A stretch of DNA of 50,082 nt from contig CAXXRT010000023.1 of the NCBI GenBank assembly GCA_963666945.2, forward strand, positions 1-50,082, given 5' to 3'. Each line of letters starts with the position of its first letter. The stretch's first letter is position 1. Source of the DNA: G963666945 sp963666945 (GTDB taxonomy: Bacteria; Bacteroidota; Bacteroidia; Bacteroidales; Marinifilaceae). The notes under the pieces were generated by a model. That model worked only from the letters and a program-made list of their open reading frames with translations, was not told the origin of the DNA and ran no database searches. This document shows, piece after piece, positions 8,834 through 19,390 of this stretch. The translations under genes were made by a program, and so were the position numbers.

Positions 8834-9688
8834 TTACACATAAGATGCAGAGGACTTAAGAACATTAATTTCAATTGACCTATAATCACCCTGATACCCT
8901 AAATACTGCTCAAGGTCTTTAATTGTTATCTTACACTTAGGTCCAATTATTATCTCACTAATAGCTTTTATATCTACTCCTTCAAAAAAGAGAGGAATAT
9001 CGATATACGTAATCATATCATCATCAGTAAAGCGATATTTAAACATATCAGGTTCTGCAGCTAATTTATTATATCCATGAACTAACCTTACTTCTTCTTC
9101 CTCTTCAAAACAGGAATTTTTAAATTCAATTCCTAAATCTAACAATAAAGAAGTTAATAGCATACCACTAAACCCATTATCGCATTCTTCTATTATATCA
9201 AAAAAATCAAAACTTTCAATATCAACATTAGGATAATCAGGAAAATCAGATTTAGATAAATTAGAAATCCTTGCTATCATCTCACTGATAATTTCTTTTT
9301 GTTCTTCAATATCATAAAGAACATCCTGAATTTTAAATTCCTTATTATCTATTTCTCTAATTTGTTCAAAATATTCTTTATTAAAACCAATACATATCCC
9401 TTTACCATCATTCCCGTATGCTCGCCATTGACTTAATTGATCTCTATTACGGGAGAAACATCCAATATGTGGCCTAAAATAATTTGAAATCCATATTTTA
9501 TAAAAGTCACTTAATTTATTAATTACTTCCGCTTTTTCTGGGTACATTTCTCTAATTTTATCTAATACCCATATAATTTCTCTTTTATCATTTGTTTTAA
9601 AAGAATTAGACAACCAAAAGCTATTTGAAGAGATAATTCCTTTAAAACCATCTAAACTAGTATAGTGATACAATTTATTATTATCCAT
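8834..9688 (-). CDS. DUF2971-domain protein
   Basis: The 284-aa product opens with LYHYTSLDGFKGIISSNSFW and continues with LSNSFKTNDKREI and later SQWRAYGNDGKGICIGF, the hallmark order of the DUF2971 family. That family is common in accessory and phage-related islands, and some authors suspect ADP-ribosyltransferase-like folds. Its function is not established. It starts 38 bases after the end of the broken hsdR gene and may have been co-transcribed with it. Confidence 0.8.
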   Translation of the reverse strand: MDNNKLYHYTSLDGFKGIISSNSFWLSNSFKTNDKREIIWVLDKIREMYPEKAEVINKLSDFYKIWISNYFRPHIGCFSRNRDQLSQWRAYGNDGKGICIGFNKEYFEQIREIDNKEFKIQDVLYDIEEQKEIISEMIARISNLSKSDFPDYPNVDIESFDFFDIIEECDNGFSGMLLTSLLLDLGIEFKNSCFEEEEEVRLVHGYNKLAAEPDMFKYRFTDDDMITYIDIPLFFEGVDIKAISEIIIGPKCKITIKDLEQYLGYQGDYRSIEINVLKSSASYV

Positions 9689-9726
9689 ATTATTCCAATT
9701 TGGGGAATTTATCCAATTGTTCCTCC

Positions 9727-12700
9727 TTACCCCACAATAACATTCTCATTAATCTCATCTATAATACTAATAATTTTTCTTGCTTCCGCTTCGTCGAAGA
9801 ATCCTAATAATCCCTGATCGTGAAGATCGGTAAATGGAGGCTCGAATAAAAGACTTTTATCTATTTTACCATTCTTGTTTAGAAAGCTGATTATACTATT
9901 AATGAAGTTCATCTGATCGGCAGTCAGGTTACCCACCTGAATAAATTCTGCAAAAGCCTTATTTGCGGTGTCTATATCTAATCCTATAATTGACCTGATA
10001 AACTCACCAAGAGGTTTTTCCCCATATTCTTTAATATAGTCTTCTTTAGTACCTCTCTCCTCTCCGTCGAACAGTATATTCTCCAAAACTTGCACTTCCT
10101 CTCTTGTAATAGGAATATTGCTTGCCAGTTTCGAAATAGTAACATTATGTCGGTTCTCCCTAATAAACTTTTCCACCCTTCTCTTATAAATCTCATTGGT
10201 AGGTTGTAAATACTGTCCTTCAGCCTCATTTACCGTAACCACAGAATCAGAGAAATTAGTATATACAACTTTTGAATTATTCTTATCAAGATGCTTAACC
10301 AAATCCCTTATCTCTACTCTTATCTCATCCAGTTTCTTTTGCGAAAGCTTTTTATAGAAATCAGGATCCTTCATATCTTCAATAAGAGTCCTTGAACGAG
10401 CCACCTCTGTAATAGTATATTTTTTACTCAAATCCTCAGCAAGATTAATGAGTCTCTCATAGTATTTCTTCTCATTACCTTTTGAAAGAAGATTTGTCTG
10501 TTGTAGCTTAAGCATCATTAAATCGAAAAGACGAGTCCTTTCGTTAGTAGCCTCAGGAGCCGGAAGAGCAGATAAATATGTCTCTATCTCATGAACATCC
10601 TCAGCAGAAAGATTATCCCAGACAGAACGATCACTAAATTTATCCCACATACCTTGAAGCCATAGCAACCCCTGAAATCAGACTTATTCAATCCAGATAC
10701 AGCAGGCATGTAACTTATCAAGAAGAGATACCGACAATTCAATATTTTCCTCTAACCCTGTTTCTGCCAGTAATCTACTTAATTGTAGCCTTGTCTCAAA
10801 TATTCTGTTGAGTAACAGGCTTAAACCACATCATCCTCACTCTTAATAGTCTCAGCCCTCAAAAAACTCAAAATTCTTACACACATCGAATATAAGGAAA
10901 TGCTCTTTAGGTCTATCCGGTCCATATACATCAGGACAAAGCCTGGTACCACGACCAATCATCTGCCAGAATTTAGCAAACGAACGCACAACCTTAAAAA
11001 ACACAAGATTAAGCACCCTTGGAGCATCAATACCTGTATCCATCATATCCACAGATACCAGCAATCTGAGGGTTGTTCTCCTTATGCTCATCACAGAAAG
11101 CATCAATAATACTTTGCGCATGCGACACCTTATTATGCACCATAGCAATAAAACCAGAAGGCATATCAGGATAACGCTCAGTAAAACAATCCACAATAAA
11201 TTCAGCATGCTTCTGATTCACTGCAAATATAAATAGTACGACCAAGTTTATCACCCCCCTCAATCTTCAAACCCTTAGTCATTAAAGTATCAAGAATCTT
11301 ATTTACCGTATCCTTATTAAACAAGGTCTTATTCATCTTGCTGGCAGGAATCTCCTCAGGAAACAATCCTGTAGCCTTATCCCCAAAAGTATCCTCATAT
11401 TCCAGCTTATCCTTCTCTGGAAGCTCATTATATTTTATGCCTTCCCTAATAAAACCAGTAGATATATCAAAATTCTTATAAGTCTTAAGATATGTAGGCA
11501 CAGCCTCTTCAAGAGGATATTCAAAAGTAGGGTCGTTCCCCGCACAATCCATTATCTCAAACGTATTGTGATGAATACCATTCTTAGGAGTAGCAGTCAG
11601 CCCCACAATAATAGCATCGAAATTACTCAAAAATCGCCCTGTATTTATTATATACCGAACGATGAGCCTCATCGATTATAATAAGATCGAAATGACCAAT
11701 ACCATAAAACCTCTCATTATTATTCCACTCCTTGTCAATTTTATTTATCATACTCTGATAAGTACTAAAGACAAGACGTGTAGTATTATTTTCCTTTTCA
11801 CAAGTAAGGTCAATAGAAGTTAAATTTGGAAGATGATTCCCAAAACTCTTTTTAGCCTGCGAAACCAAAGCATTCCTGTCGGCAAGAAACAACACACGCT
11901 TAACCCAGTTATGCTTAAACAACACATCAATTAAAGCAGCTGCCGTCCTTGTCTTACCACTACCAGTAGCCATCACAAGCAAAGCCCTACGCTTATCACC
12001 CCTTAAAGAACCATTAACACCAGTCACAAAACTCTCAGCCACACGTTGAATAGCCTCTATCTGATAATGACGACCCGCAATATCCTTATCAACCGTCGCA
12101 TTACGAATATCCCCACGCGTATCACGTTGCTGAATCAAAAACTGTAATTCCTCCTTGGAATAGAAACCAAAAAACACGACGGGGAGTACTATAGAAAACA
12201 TCGTCCCACAACTTAGTCTCATAGCCATTAGTATAGAAAATGACAGGACGCTGACCATGCATCATCTCCAGGCAATCAGCATACAACCTGGCCTCTGATG
12301 CCTTCCAAGCTCCACATCCCTGCTTGTACGCTTAGCCTCAATTACAGCCAAAGGCTTACCATTATCATCCCCAAAGCACATAATCGGCAAAACCATTACC
12401 CTTAGGATTATCTGTAGTTACAGGCATTCCCTTAACAGGATATTCCAACTCATAACCATCCCTCAACTTAGTCCATCCCGCCTCATTCAAATCAGCATCA
12501 ATAATATGCTTACGAGTCTCAGCCTCGGTAAATTCAGACGAATATTTAGCCAAACGTTCCTGCTTCCTAAGTTGTAAAGCCTCTTTTAACTCCTCTTCTC
12601 TTCTTTTATATTCCGTTAAAGCCTGCTCATTTTCCTGAGCTTCAAGCAATAAAAGTCTCTTTTCCTCTTCCTGCTTCTCAATCCTTTCTAAAAGATCCTT

Positions 12701-13179
12701 TTCTTCCCTCTCTCTTTCTTTCTGCAACTCCTTTAACTTACGTTGCGAATCACCAATTTTAGGAATAAACGACTCATCAAAAGCCCCCGGTATCTCAGGA
12801 ACAGTCCTCAGAATACTCACCAGCAAACCATTTCAGGAAACTATATATATACTTTATACTAACTAGAGCATCATTAGAACTAATCCTAGTCCCAAAATGA
12901 GCAGCATTATTACCAATCTTACGGACAATATGCAAATCAGAAAGACACTTATCAGGAACAACATTCTTAAGTTCCTCATTAGTCATAAGATTAACCAACT
13001 CCTTATTATAAGGCAGCTCAATAAACTCCAGATTATAAATAGCATATATAGATTCTTCGAGAACCATCCTACAATAGCTTGCTGTAGAAACAGGCTCAGT
13101 GAAAACACGTTGCTCAGCCTTTTTAAAGCTTTTGAAAAATAGAATTCCATCCCGAAGTAAGAAAGTCAAAATTGCTCAT
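9727..13179 (-). pseudogene. hsdR: Type I restriction enzyme subunit R, split by many single-base insertions
   Basis: The ancestral protein can be read as one chain if about 14 small insertions are undone. It starts at ATG 13179 (MSNFDFLTSGWNSIF), then a DUF4145 domain (FTEPVSTASYCRMVLEES), a coiled coil with ERxEEKDLLER-like heptads, and an Asp/Glu-x-Lys nuclease site (ADYVLWGDDN, AVIEAK). The motor follows: MATGSGKTRTAAALID (Walker A), IIIDEAHRS (DEAH), VGLTATP, VDMMDTGIDAPR and MIGRGTRLCP. The intact C-terminal domain is 9727-10668. Examples of extra bases are CTTT near 13140, TAATTT near 11655 and TATTTATA near 11230. As it stands no functional R subunit could be made. Confidence 0.9.
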
Positions 13180-13301
13180 TACATATTCTTTTATACCTAT
13201 ACCGAACCTCCCGTACGATACAAAATCACCCCTCCTATTCGATAATAATAATTATTACCTCAAATCTACAAAAAAAATCATCTTGTTCAACAGTCATGAG
13301 C

Positions 13302-13331
13302 AAAAAAAAATGGCTCAGCAACGCCGAACCA
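13302..13331 (-). terminator. Intrinsic terminator after hsdS
   Basis: On the minus strand a 9-bp stem TGGTTCGGC / GCTGAGCCA (loop GTT, two wobbles) is followed by nine T. It ends the hsdM-hsdS unit and separates it from hsdR, which must have its own promoter in 13180-13300. Confidence 0.88.
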
Positions 13332-13359
13332 TCTATATTTTATTATAAAATTTTATAAA

Positions 13360-14533
13360 TTATACTAACTCACCCTTAAAAGCCCTTTGCAATAAACTAT
13401 TAAACAAATCCTCCGATTTCTTTAAAGATTCCTGTGCAATTGCCTTCTGAGATTCTATTGCTTTTACCCTTTCGGCAAATTGGTTTTGGAGGGATATTGG
13501 TGTTATTGGAATCTTTACTTTACTAATATCATCGCGACTAATATTAATAAAAGTACTCCCATTACTTGTTCTTTGGAAATAATCATACATACGATCTAAT
13601 AACAGATAAATATAGTTACTAGATACTCTACCTTTACTTCTAATTGCAGCTAATCCTCGTCCAATACAATATTCTTTGTCTGCCCAATTCATTCTTCCAG
13701 CAGTTGCTCCTCTTACACAAAAAAGAATATCATTATTACAACATAACTTCTTAGGCTCTATAGTCCATTGTTTTTCTTTAGGATTTTTATCCCCAAATTC
13801 AGTTGGGCCATTTAATAATGGAGTTCCTTTTCCTTCGGTATTATAAGAGTCACCCTTAGGAGACTGTCCCATAATTATTTCAGCTACATCTCCCAAAAGC
13901 TCAAACTCCCACCTCTTAGGATTAGTAACAGTGTCCCCAAACATATCCAAAAAGAGTGATTGAGTAAGTTCATCGTATTTAGCGATAATAGCTTTGTCTT
14001 TTTGTCGCAATTCATCTGCAGCATCCAGTATAGCTGCTATCTTCTTCTGTTGCTCTAGTGGGGGAAGGGGGATTCTAAGTTTTTTTAAATTTTTTACAGA
14101 TAACTGTTTTAAAGCTGTACCTGTTATTAATTTAGAAAATTGTTTTTTTTACATAAACAGAACTCAAAACATACATTAAATACATCGGAGTCCATTCTTT
14201 ACTACAACGGAGTAAAACAATACTTAGAGCATTAATACAATAGAATCATATTCATTGCCTTTCAGGAACAATAGCCACAGAACCAATATTTCCTCGTGTT
14301 GTAATTAACACATCATTGGGTAGTAAATGTCCTTTTTTTAACTCTCTGTGCTTTTCTGGAGTAATATAGTATAAAGCCTCATCAGATATTGTTTTATTCT
14401 TAAAGTTATTAGCTCTAATAAAAGGAATCCCCTTAGTCTCAAATTCATCGCTTCTAGGATATTTTGCAGAATAGTTTCCATCTGCAATTTTTATTCCAGA
14501 ATTTCCTATTTCAACTTCTTTCCATTTCATCAT
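13360..14533 (-). pseudogene. hsdS: Type I restriction-modification specificity subunit S, frameshifted
   Basis: HsdS selects the target sequence through two recognition domains separated by conserved helices. The first recognition domain (14252-14533) carries KGIPFIRANNF and TTRGNIGSVAIVPE. The central conserved helix (LRIPLPPLEQQKKIAAILDAADELRQK, at about 13990-14080) is intact. The second recognition domain is in 13360-14010 (GATAGRMNWADKEYCIGRGL), ending with the distal helix. Frame is lost near 14250 (one insertion and one compensating deletion, leaving two stops) and at a run of eight A near 14142-14149. The ATG overlaps the hsdM stop. Confidence 0.88.
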
Positions 14534-16008
14534 CCCAACAACTCCTCCAACATTTTCAAAGCATCACCTCTTTCCATATCCAAAGCTTTAATCTCTTCAA
14601 TTATATCTTTTGGTGCACTATATACCACCTCCTCGTAAACAATTTCTTTATAGCGGTTGATGCTTAAATCCCAATCATTTCCTTTTATCTCATCGAAGGG
14701 AACCACAAAACTCTTGTCCGTTCTCTTTCTGTCGGCTTCTGCATCACGATTATGGAAACGTGAAAGAATATCCGGTATATCGTTTTCTTTTACCTCAGTA
14801 CGTTTATCGTCAAGACTGTATCCATCGGCCTGCATATCGTAAAACCATACGTTTTTCTGTACCCCCGCTGTTTGTCTTGGTAAAAAACAAGACGGCTGTA
14901 CTTACTCCTGCATATGGTTTAAATACCCCACTTGGCATGGAAATAACGGCCTCAAGCTTATGGTTTTCTATTATCTCCTGACGTATCTGCTTGTGTGCAT
15001 TGGAACTTCCGAAAAGAACACCATCGGGAATAATCACTGCACATCGTCCTCCTGTTTTAAGCATACGCAACATTAATCCTAAAAACAGCAGTTCTGTCTT
15101 TTTGGTCGTAACGATCTTTAGTATAGAACTTTCAACATTATCGTAATCAAGACTACCCTTAAATGGAGGATTGGCTAAGATTAGAGAGAATTGATCTCTT
15201 ATATCACCGTTGCTCTCGCTTAATGAATCTTTACCAATAAGATTGGGATTCTCTATTCCATGTAACTGCATATTCATAGCACCGATACGCAGCATGGTTG
15301 CATCGAACTCTATACCAGTAAACATCTTATTATTGAAATGTTTACGGAAATCATTTTCTAAAAACCAATCACTATGATTATCGTGATAATACTCACCAGA
15401 AGCCACAAGGAATCCCGCTGAACCGCACGAAGGATCGCATATTGTCTCTTCCTTCTTAGGCTGAGCCATATCCACCATCATCTTGATAATATGACGGGGA
15501 GTACGGAACTGTTCCGTTAGTACCGGCAGTTGCTATTTTCGATAACAGGTATTCGTATAAATCACCCTTGGTATCACGATCGTCCATCTTTATGTTGCTA
15601 ATCATCTGCACCACCTGATCGAGCAATCTGGAGGTAGGAATCATAAAGGTAGCTCCCTGCATATATTTAGCAAAAACACCTGCCTTATTACCCAACGACT
15701 TCATATGATCGAATACCGTCTGCCCTTCAACCTGTGGTTTTACGAAATATTCAAACATTTCGTCTGCACCCCTATTTTTAAGAAGCACCCCACCTAAGTT
15801 CCTTCTGTGCCTCTGTGAAAAAAGGATTTTCAACAGACTTACCTGTAAAACTTGCCTTTTTTTCTTCATTAGTCTGAATTTCATCCAGCCTACGAATAAA
15901 TAAAAGGTATGTAAATTGCTCTATTACTGTTAAAGGATTGGAGATACCACCTGTCCAGAATGCCTCCCATATCATATCTACCTGCGACTTAATCTCACCA
16001 GTTATCAT
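14530..16008 (-). pseudogene. hsdM: Type I restriction-modification DNA methyltransferase subunit M, frameshifted
   Basis: The N-terminal domain is intact (IWEAFWTGGISNPLTVIEQ, FIRRLDEIQ). It runs into a frameshift near 15785, resumes through GDLYEYLLSKIATAGTNG, shifts again near 15515 (extra A in GGAACAG), continues with the SAM motif DPSCGSAGFLV and catalytic ILANPPF, and shifts a last time near 14863 (extra C in AAAACGTATGG) before the C-terminal MQADGYSLDDKR segment. Each break is repaired by deleting one base. Substrate is adenine in the HsdS-defined site. Not expressed as a full protein if the sequence is correct. Confidence 0.9.
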
Positions 16009-16094
16009 AGCTATTTTGTATTGTTTTTGAATTGTTGCGTAAAATTAATATTTTCTGGATACTGTTATCTATAATATCTATCTAATTCTTTAAT

Positions 16095-16430
16095 TCATCT
16101 TGGAAATACTTTGCGCAAGATGTCATGAGTTTTGGGTTCTCTCTGTAAAAACCTTATAGCCATATCTGAAAAATCTTTTATTTTAAATTGTTCATTACAT
16201 ATTTTTTTCAACCCCTTATTATTATAGATCTTTAAGACCTCTTCATAAACTCCTCTACCTATAACCTCATCTATATAATGAGTTCTTTCTTCATGCCATT
16301 TAGGTAAATCAATCACATCTGTAAAACATTTCAAATTATTTGTAACCTTATCTAAATAATTACCTTTTGAGACATGAGAATCTCTAAAATAATAATTAAC
16401 CTTTGCTGATATGAAATTAGAAACCTGCAA
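16095..16430 (-). CDS. Detached C-terminal part of the AAA/TOPRIM (DUF4435) protein
   Basis: These 111 codons lie in the +1 frame relative to the gene that ends at 16435. Deleting one A from the run in GAGAAAAGATAAAG joins the frames smoothly (…ISQLEKDKELQVSNFISAK), giving a single protein of about 630 aa. The first in-frame start is only a TTG, and nothing like a ribosome binding site precedes it. It is best read as the missing tail of the upstream gene rather than a separate gene. The tail ends with REPKTHDILRKVFPR, similar in style to DUF4435 termini. Confidence 0.65.
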   Translation of the reverse strand: MQVSNFISAKVNYYFRDSHVSKGNYLDKVTNNLKCFTDVIDLPKWHEERTHYIDEVIGRGVYEEVLKIYNNKGLKKICNEQFKIKDFSDMAIRFLQREPKTHDILRKVFPR

Positions 16431-16434
16431 TTCT

Positions 16435-17988
16435 TTATCTTTTCTCTAATTGACTTATAACCTTGCTCTTTAACTCATCCAATTCTTCTTCTTTCATTAA
16501 TTGAGTAGCTAATTTCCTTAAAAAATCCTCATCAAGTAATAAATTCTCAACCTCAGCTACTCTTAACGGATAAATATTTTCATTTCTCAATGATTCTATT
16601 CTTTCGTCATTTTGAAAATCTGCATCAATTACACCATACGCTTGTGTTCCCATTGATGGCAACTTATTAAATGCTTTTGTATAATTTATAACATCACTAC
16701 AACTACCTAAAGGTTTTATGGTAAAATCAGGAAATAAAATATTATAAATTTGCTCATCGTAACTTCCAACCCTTCCCTCACAAAATAAAATATTCTTTCT
16801 ACTACCCAGTAACTCCATAACTAAGGGTTCAGGCATTTCATTTTCAGGAATATTTTCAAAATCCCACTTGTCTGGATGAGTAAAAGATTTTATCCATACT
16901 TTTTTTGCCCCAATTCTACTTGTAGCAAGGTCTAAATCATGAGTTAAATAAATAAAAATACAATCTTGCCTTTCTTTTTCAAGAATATTCCATAACTTCT
17001 TTACTATAGTCTTATGCAGATACATTTCTGGTTCATCAACTATTATAAACCCATCTCTTGGAGCTTGTAAAACCTGAGCTATGTGATATAGTACAACCTT
17101 TTCTCCATCACTCATTTGATATGCAGGATAGGGTTTAGAATCATTACTCTCCAATACTATGTTTATACCATCGTCACATTTTATAGTGCGATGCTCTATA
17201 AGAGTATTCCAAATTTCAAATGCCGTATTTAATTTTGTACAAGGTGCAATAACATCTTTTTCCCCTTTTCTTATCTTATCAACACACTTATGCTCCTCCA
17301 TACTATTTTCAGCAAGTAAATTATCTAATAAAGTTTTAAATTCGCCTCCCAAATTAACTAAGATACTATAAGCATTCCCATTATTTTCAGTTGAATAAGT
17401 AGTTTTATTTGTTTTATTTGCTCTTTGGATATCACCTAAATTGCTTTGTGTTTTACTTATATTTGAAATCCCACTAAACGTCGGAATTACTAGTATTCTT
17501 TGAGCAGAAATAACTACGCCACTTTTATTTAAATAATTTTTCAATTTATCTGAAAGTGATGTTTTTCCACTACCATTAGCACCAATTGCAACTATATTAT
17601 CATTGAAAAAGCCTAGTTTCTCAAAAAAATCTAGTGTAAAAATCAATTGATTTACTTTAGGCTCAACATTATTACTCGTAAAATCCGACAAACTCACATA
17701 ATTACTTTCAAGATCTTTCCTGATTTCTTCATGATTATCAAAATGCTTAAATGGCAAATAATTTGTAATCTCCTGAATATTCCCTCTAAAATGATTCAAA
17801 TAATGTATGGATATTTTTGAATTATCAAACAAATCTCTAACCTTCTGAAAACAAGTTAATATTCTCTCATAATAATTAATTTCTTCTTCCTCTGCGTTAC
17901 AAAATGTTGAAGCTTCAATATTTAGCTCAATTTGGGCTATTTCTTTATTTAAAAATTCTATAAACATTGTCTTATCTTCCATTACCAC
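16435..17988 (-). CDS. AAA-family ATPase fused to a TOPRIM-like DUF4435 domain (PARIS-like), 3' frameshifted
   Basis: The 517-aa product has an ABC-type ATPase: Walker A GANGSGKT (residues 136-143), a signature-like YQMSDGEKVVLY, Walker B FIIVDEPEMYLH and the histidine switch YLTHDLDLAT. After about residue 385 comes NILFCEGRVGSYDEQIY and GVIDADF, the acidic glutamate and DxD expected of a DUF4435/TOPRIM nuclease. An ATPase plus DUF4435 is the make-up of the PARIS anti-phage system (AriA and AriB), for which fused single-gene forms are known; other overcoming-lysogeny-like ATPases are the alternative. The C-terminus is cut by a one-base insertion and continues in 16095-16430. The gene starts 19 bases after the DUF5655 gene. 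Confidence 0.75.
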   Translation of the reverse strand: MVMEDKTMFIEFLNKEIAQIELNIEASTFCNAEEEEINYYERILTCFQKVRDLFDNSKISIHYLNHFRGNIQEITNYLPFKHFDNHEEIRKDLESNYVSLSDFTSNNVEPKVNQLIFTLDFFEKLGFFNDNIVAIGANGSGKTSLSDKLKNYLNKSGVVISAQRILVIPTFSGISNISKTQSNLGDIQRANKTNKTTYSTENNGNAYSILVNLGGEFKTLLDNLLAENSMEEHKCVDKIRKGEKDVIAPCTKLNTAFEIWNTLIEHRTIKCDDGINIVLESNDSKPYPAYQMSDGEKVVLYHIAQVLQAPRDGFIIVDEPEMYLHKTIVKKLWNILEKERQDCIFIYLTHDLDLATSRIGAKKVWIKSFTHPDKWDFENIPENEMPEPLVMELLGSRKNILFCEGRVGSYDEQIYNILFPDFTIKPLGSCSDVINYTKAFNKLPSMGTQAYGVIDADFQNDERIESLRNENIYPLRVAEVENLLLDEDFLRKLATQLMKEEELDELKSKVISQLEKR

Positions 17989-18007
17989 ATGTTTTTAACT
18001 TATGTTT

Positions 18008-18922
18008 TTACTTTCCATTCCTCTTTACAGACTGCTTAACCAAACTTAAAATATACTCTATATTTTCATCATCCTTAATGCTCAATTCATAATCACCATT
18101 TCCCCAATGACCAGTATTTGAAACATCTCTGGCGAGTTGTTTACTATCATCTAATTCCCCCTTCTTAATGTTAATCCACATTTTAACAGCATTCTTCTGA
18201 ATTCTTAAATCAACAATATTTCTATTACCAACAAAAGCAACATACAGCTTCTTTGCTTTTATTTTTATATCTCCAAAATTTAAGATACTTGTTCTTAATT
18301 TATCGTATAATTCTTTAATTTCTTCTGGAATACCTGATAAATGTTCTTCCTCGGTATAGACTTTAACCTCCTTTGAAACTGTTTCTATCTTAGAATCAAT
18401 TTTAGATATTGTTTTAATACTTTCTTGCTGCCTGCTTTTACCTATTTCTGAATATGAAACAGTATTATTCTCATATTTTGTTATCTCCCAAAGTTCAATA
18501 GGCAAATCTTTAAAATTAATTGCCTCTCTTTGATATGTTGTGAACTTCGGAGATATAAATAATACCTTGGACTGACTCCAGTCAACATCATTTCTCATCA
18601 ACGAAGTACCTAAACTTTCATTATATTCTAATATAAAATCTGCCTTATTATTAAGCATCAACGATAAATAGGCATAACCCTGATCGATTACACTAAAATT
18701 TTTATTATTCTTATATTCTATTATAACAAATGACTTAGACTCTTCATCATAAGCAAGGGAATCAATTCTAAAATTATTTATTGAAAACTCGCTTCTTACA
18801 AATTTCAATCCAAAAACCAATCCCAGATTATCCTCTGTCAATTTTTGTAATTCTCTCTCAAGCTTAAAAGGTTTTTCCTTAATTAAAGCTAACTCTTCTC
18901 CATTTATTTTATATGTTGCCAT
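18008..18922 (-). CDS. DUF5655 protein with NucS-like N-terminal nuclease domain
   Basis: In this 304-aa protein the N-terminal half reads like a PD-(D/E)XK endonuclease. RIDSLAYDEESKSFVIIEYKN contains the D…ExK active-site pattern near residues 54-71, and YAYLSLMLNNKADF follows. The C-terminal half (about 205-304) is the DUF5655 domain (YVAFVGNRNIVDLRIQKN, HWGNGDYEL), often attached to such nucleases. The family is annotated as predicted transport or nuclease-like and its role is not settled. It lies between the helicase operon and the AAA/TOPRIM gene, and could belong to either defence module. Confidence 0.8.
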   Translation of the reverse strand: MATYKINGEELALIKEKPFKLERELQKLTEDNLGLVFGLKFVRSEFSINNFRIDSLAYDEESKSFVIIEYKNNKNFSVIDQGYAYLSLMLNNKADFILEYNESLGTSLMRNDVDWSQSKVLFISPKFTTYQREAINFKDLPIELWEITKYENNTVSYSEIGKSRQQESIKTISKIDSKIETVSKEVKVYTEEEHLSGIPEEIKELYDKLRTSILNFGDIKIKAKKLYVAFVGNRNIVDLRIQKNAVKMWINIKKGELDDSKQLARDVSNTGHWGNGDYELSIKDDENIEYILSLVKQSVKRNGK

Positions 18923-18939
18923 ACGCTATTAAAATTTCT

Positions 18940-19136
18940 CTATAAATAATCCTCAATAACCCTGTTTTCAGGAATACACTTTAACTTTCTATTCTTCTCC
19001 AACAATAAATTTTCCAGTCTCATATAATCATATGGTGTACGGCTCCAGTCTGATATAACATCAACAACCATTTCCATATCAGATATAGTTTCCATACCAG
19101 AATCTGCCCCTCTCTTGCCATGACTATTAAATACAT
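18940..19136 (-). other. Short open stretch between the helicase and DUF5655 genes, possible gene fragment
   Basis: On the minus strand about 64 codons are open after the helicase extension stop at 19141 and in the same frame (YVFNSHGKRGADSG, then DYMRLENLLLEKNRK, ending VIEDYL). An in-frame ATG (METISDMEMVVDVIS) could start a peptide of about 50 residues. No family is recognised. The coding-like amino-acid composition suggests either a small gene or the remnant of a longer helicase tail interrupted by the TAA. Confidence 0.35.
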
Positions 19137-19140
19137 ACCG

Positions 19141-19390
19141 TTATAATTTTGATATATCGTATACCGATTGTGTAATAAATTCTATGCCTAAACGCTCTTT
19201 TATAGCTTTTATATATTTATCAGACCATAATGGATGAGTCAACAGAAAAGTGTCATGTTCATCGTTAAATGTTATTATATTATCGGATATTTTATTGACA
19301 GTAGCCCCTTGTCTTTTAAGACGGCTAATAACAACAGTGTCTACGTGCTCTTTCCAATATTCTACATCTAAACCAATATGGGCTTGTGCG
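19141..19390 (-). pseudogene. Out-of-frame C-terminal extension of the large helicase
   Basis: Immediately after the helicase stop, another frame continues for about 83 residues (NNAQAHIGLDVEYWKEHVD, FLLTHPLWSDKYIKAIKER, ending YDISKL). Removing one base from ATCCAATAACG turns RLIQ-stop into RLINNAQAHIG and restores a protein of about 1725 aa. DUF1998-type helicases normally continue beyond the Cys motif and the WRLGLD segment, so this is probably the true end of the gene. Confidence 0.7.

Noticed and set aside
10900..11109. Small plus-strand frame opposite hsdR
   Set aside because: It is an antisense frame made by the shifted frames of the broken hsdR gene, with no domain.
16425..16445. Programmed ribosomal frameshift in the AAA/TOPRIM gene
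   Set aside because: There is no clear slippery heptamer plus downstream structure, and the same type of single-base insertion occurs in the neighbouring hsd genes, so an error or mutation is simpler.
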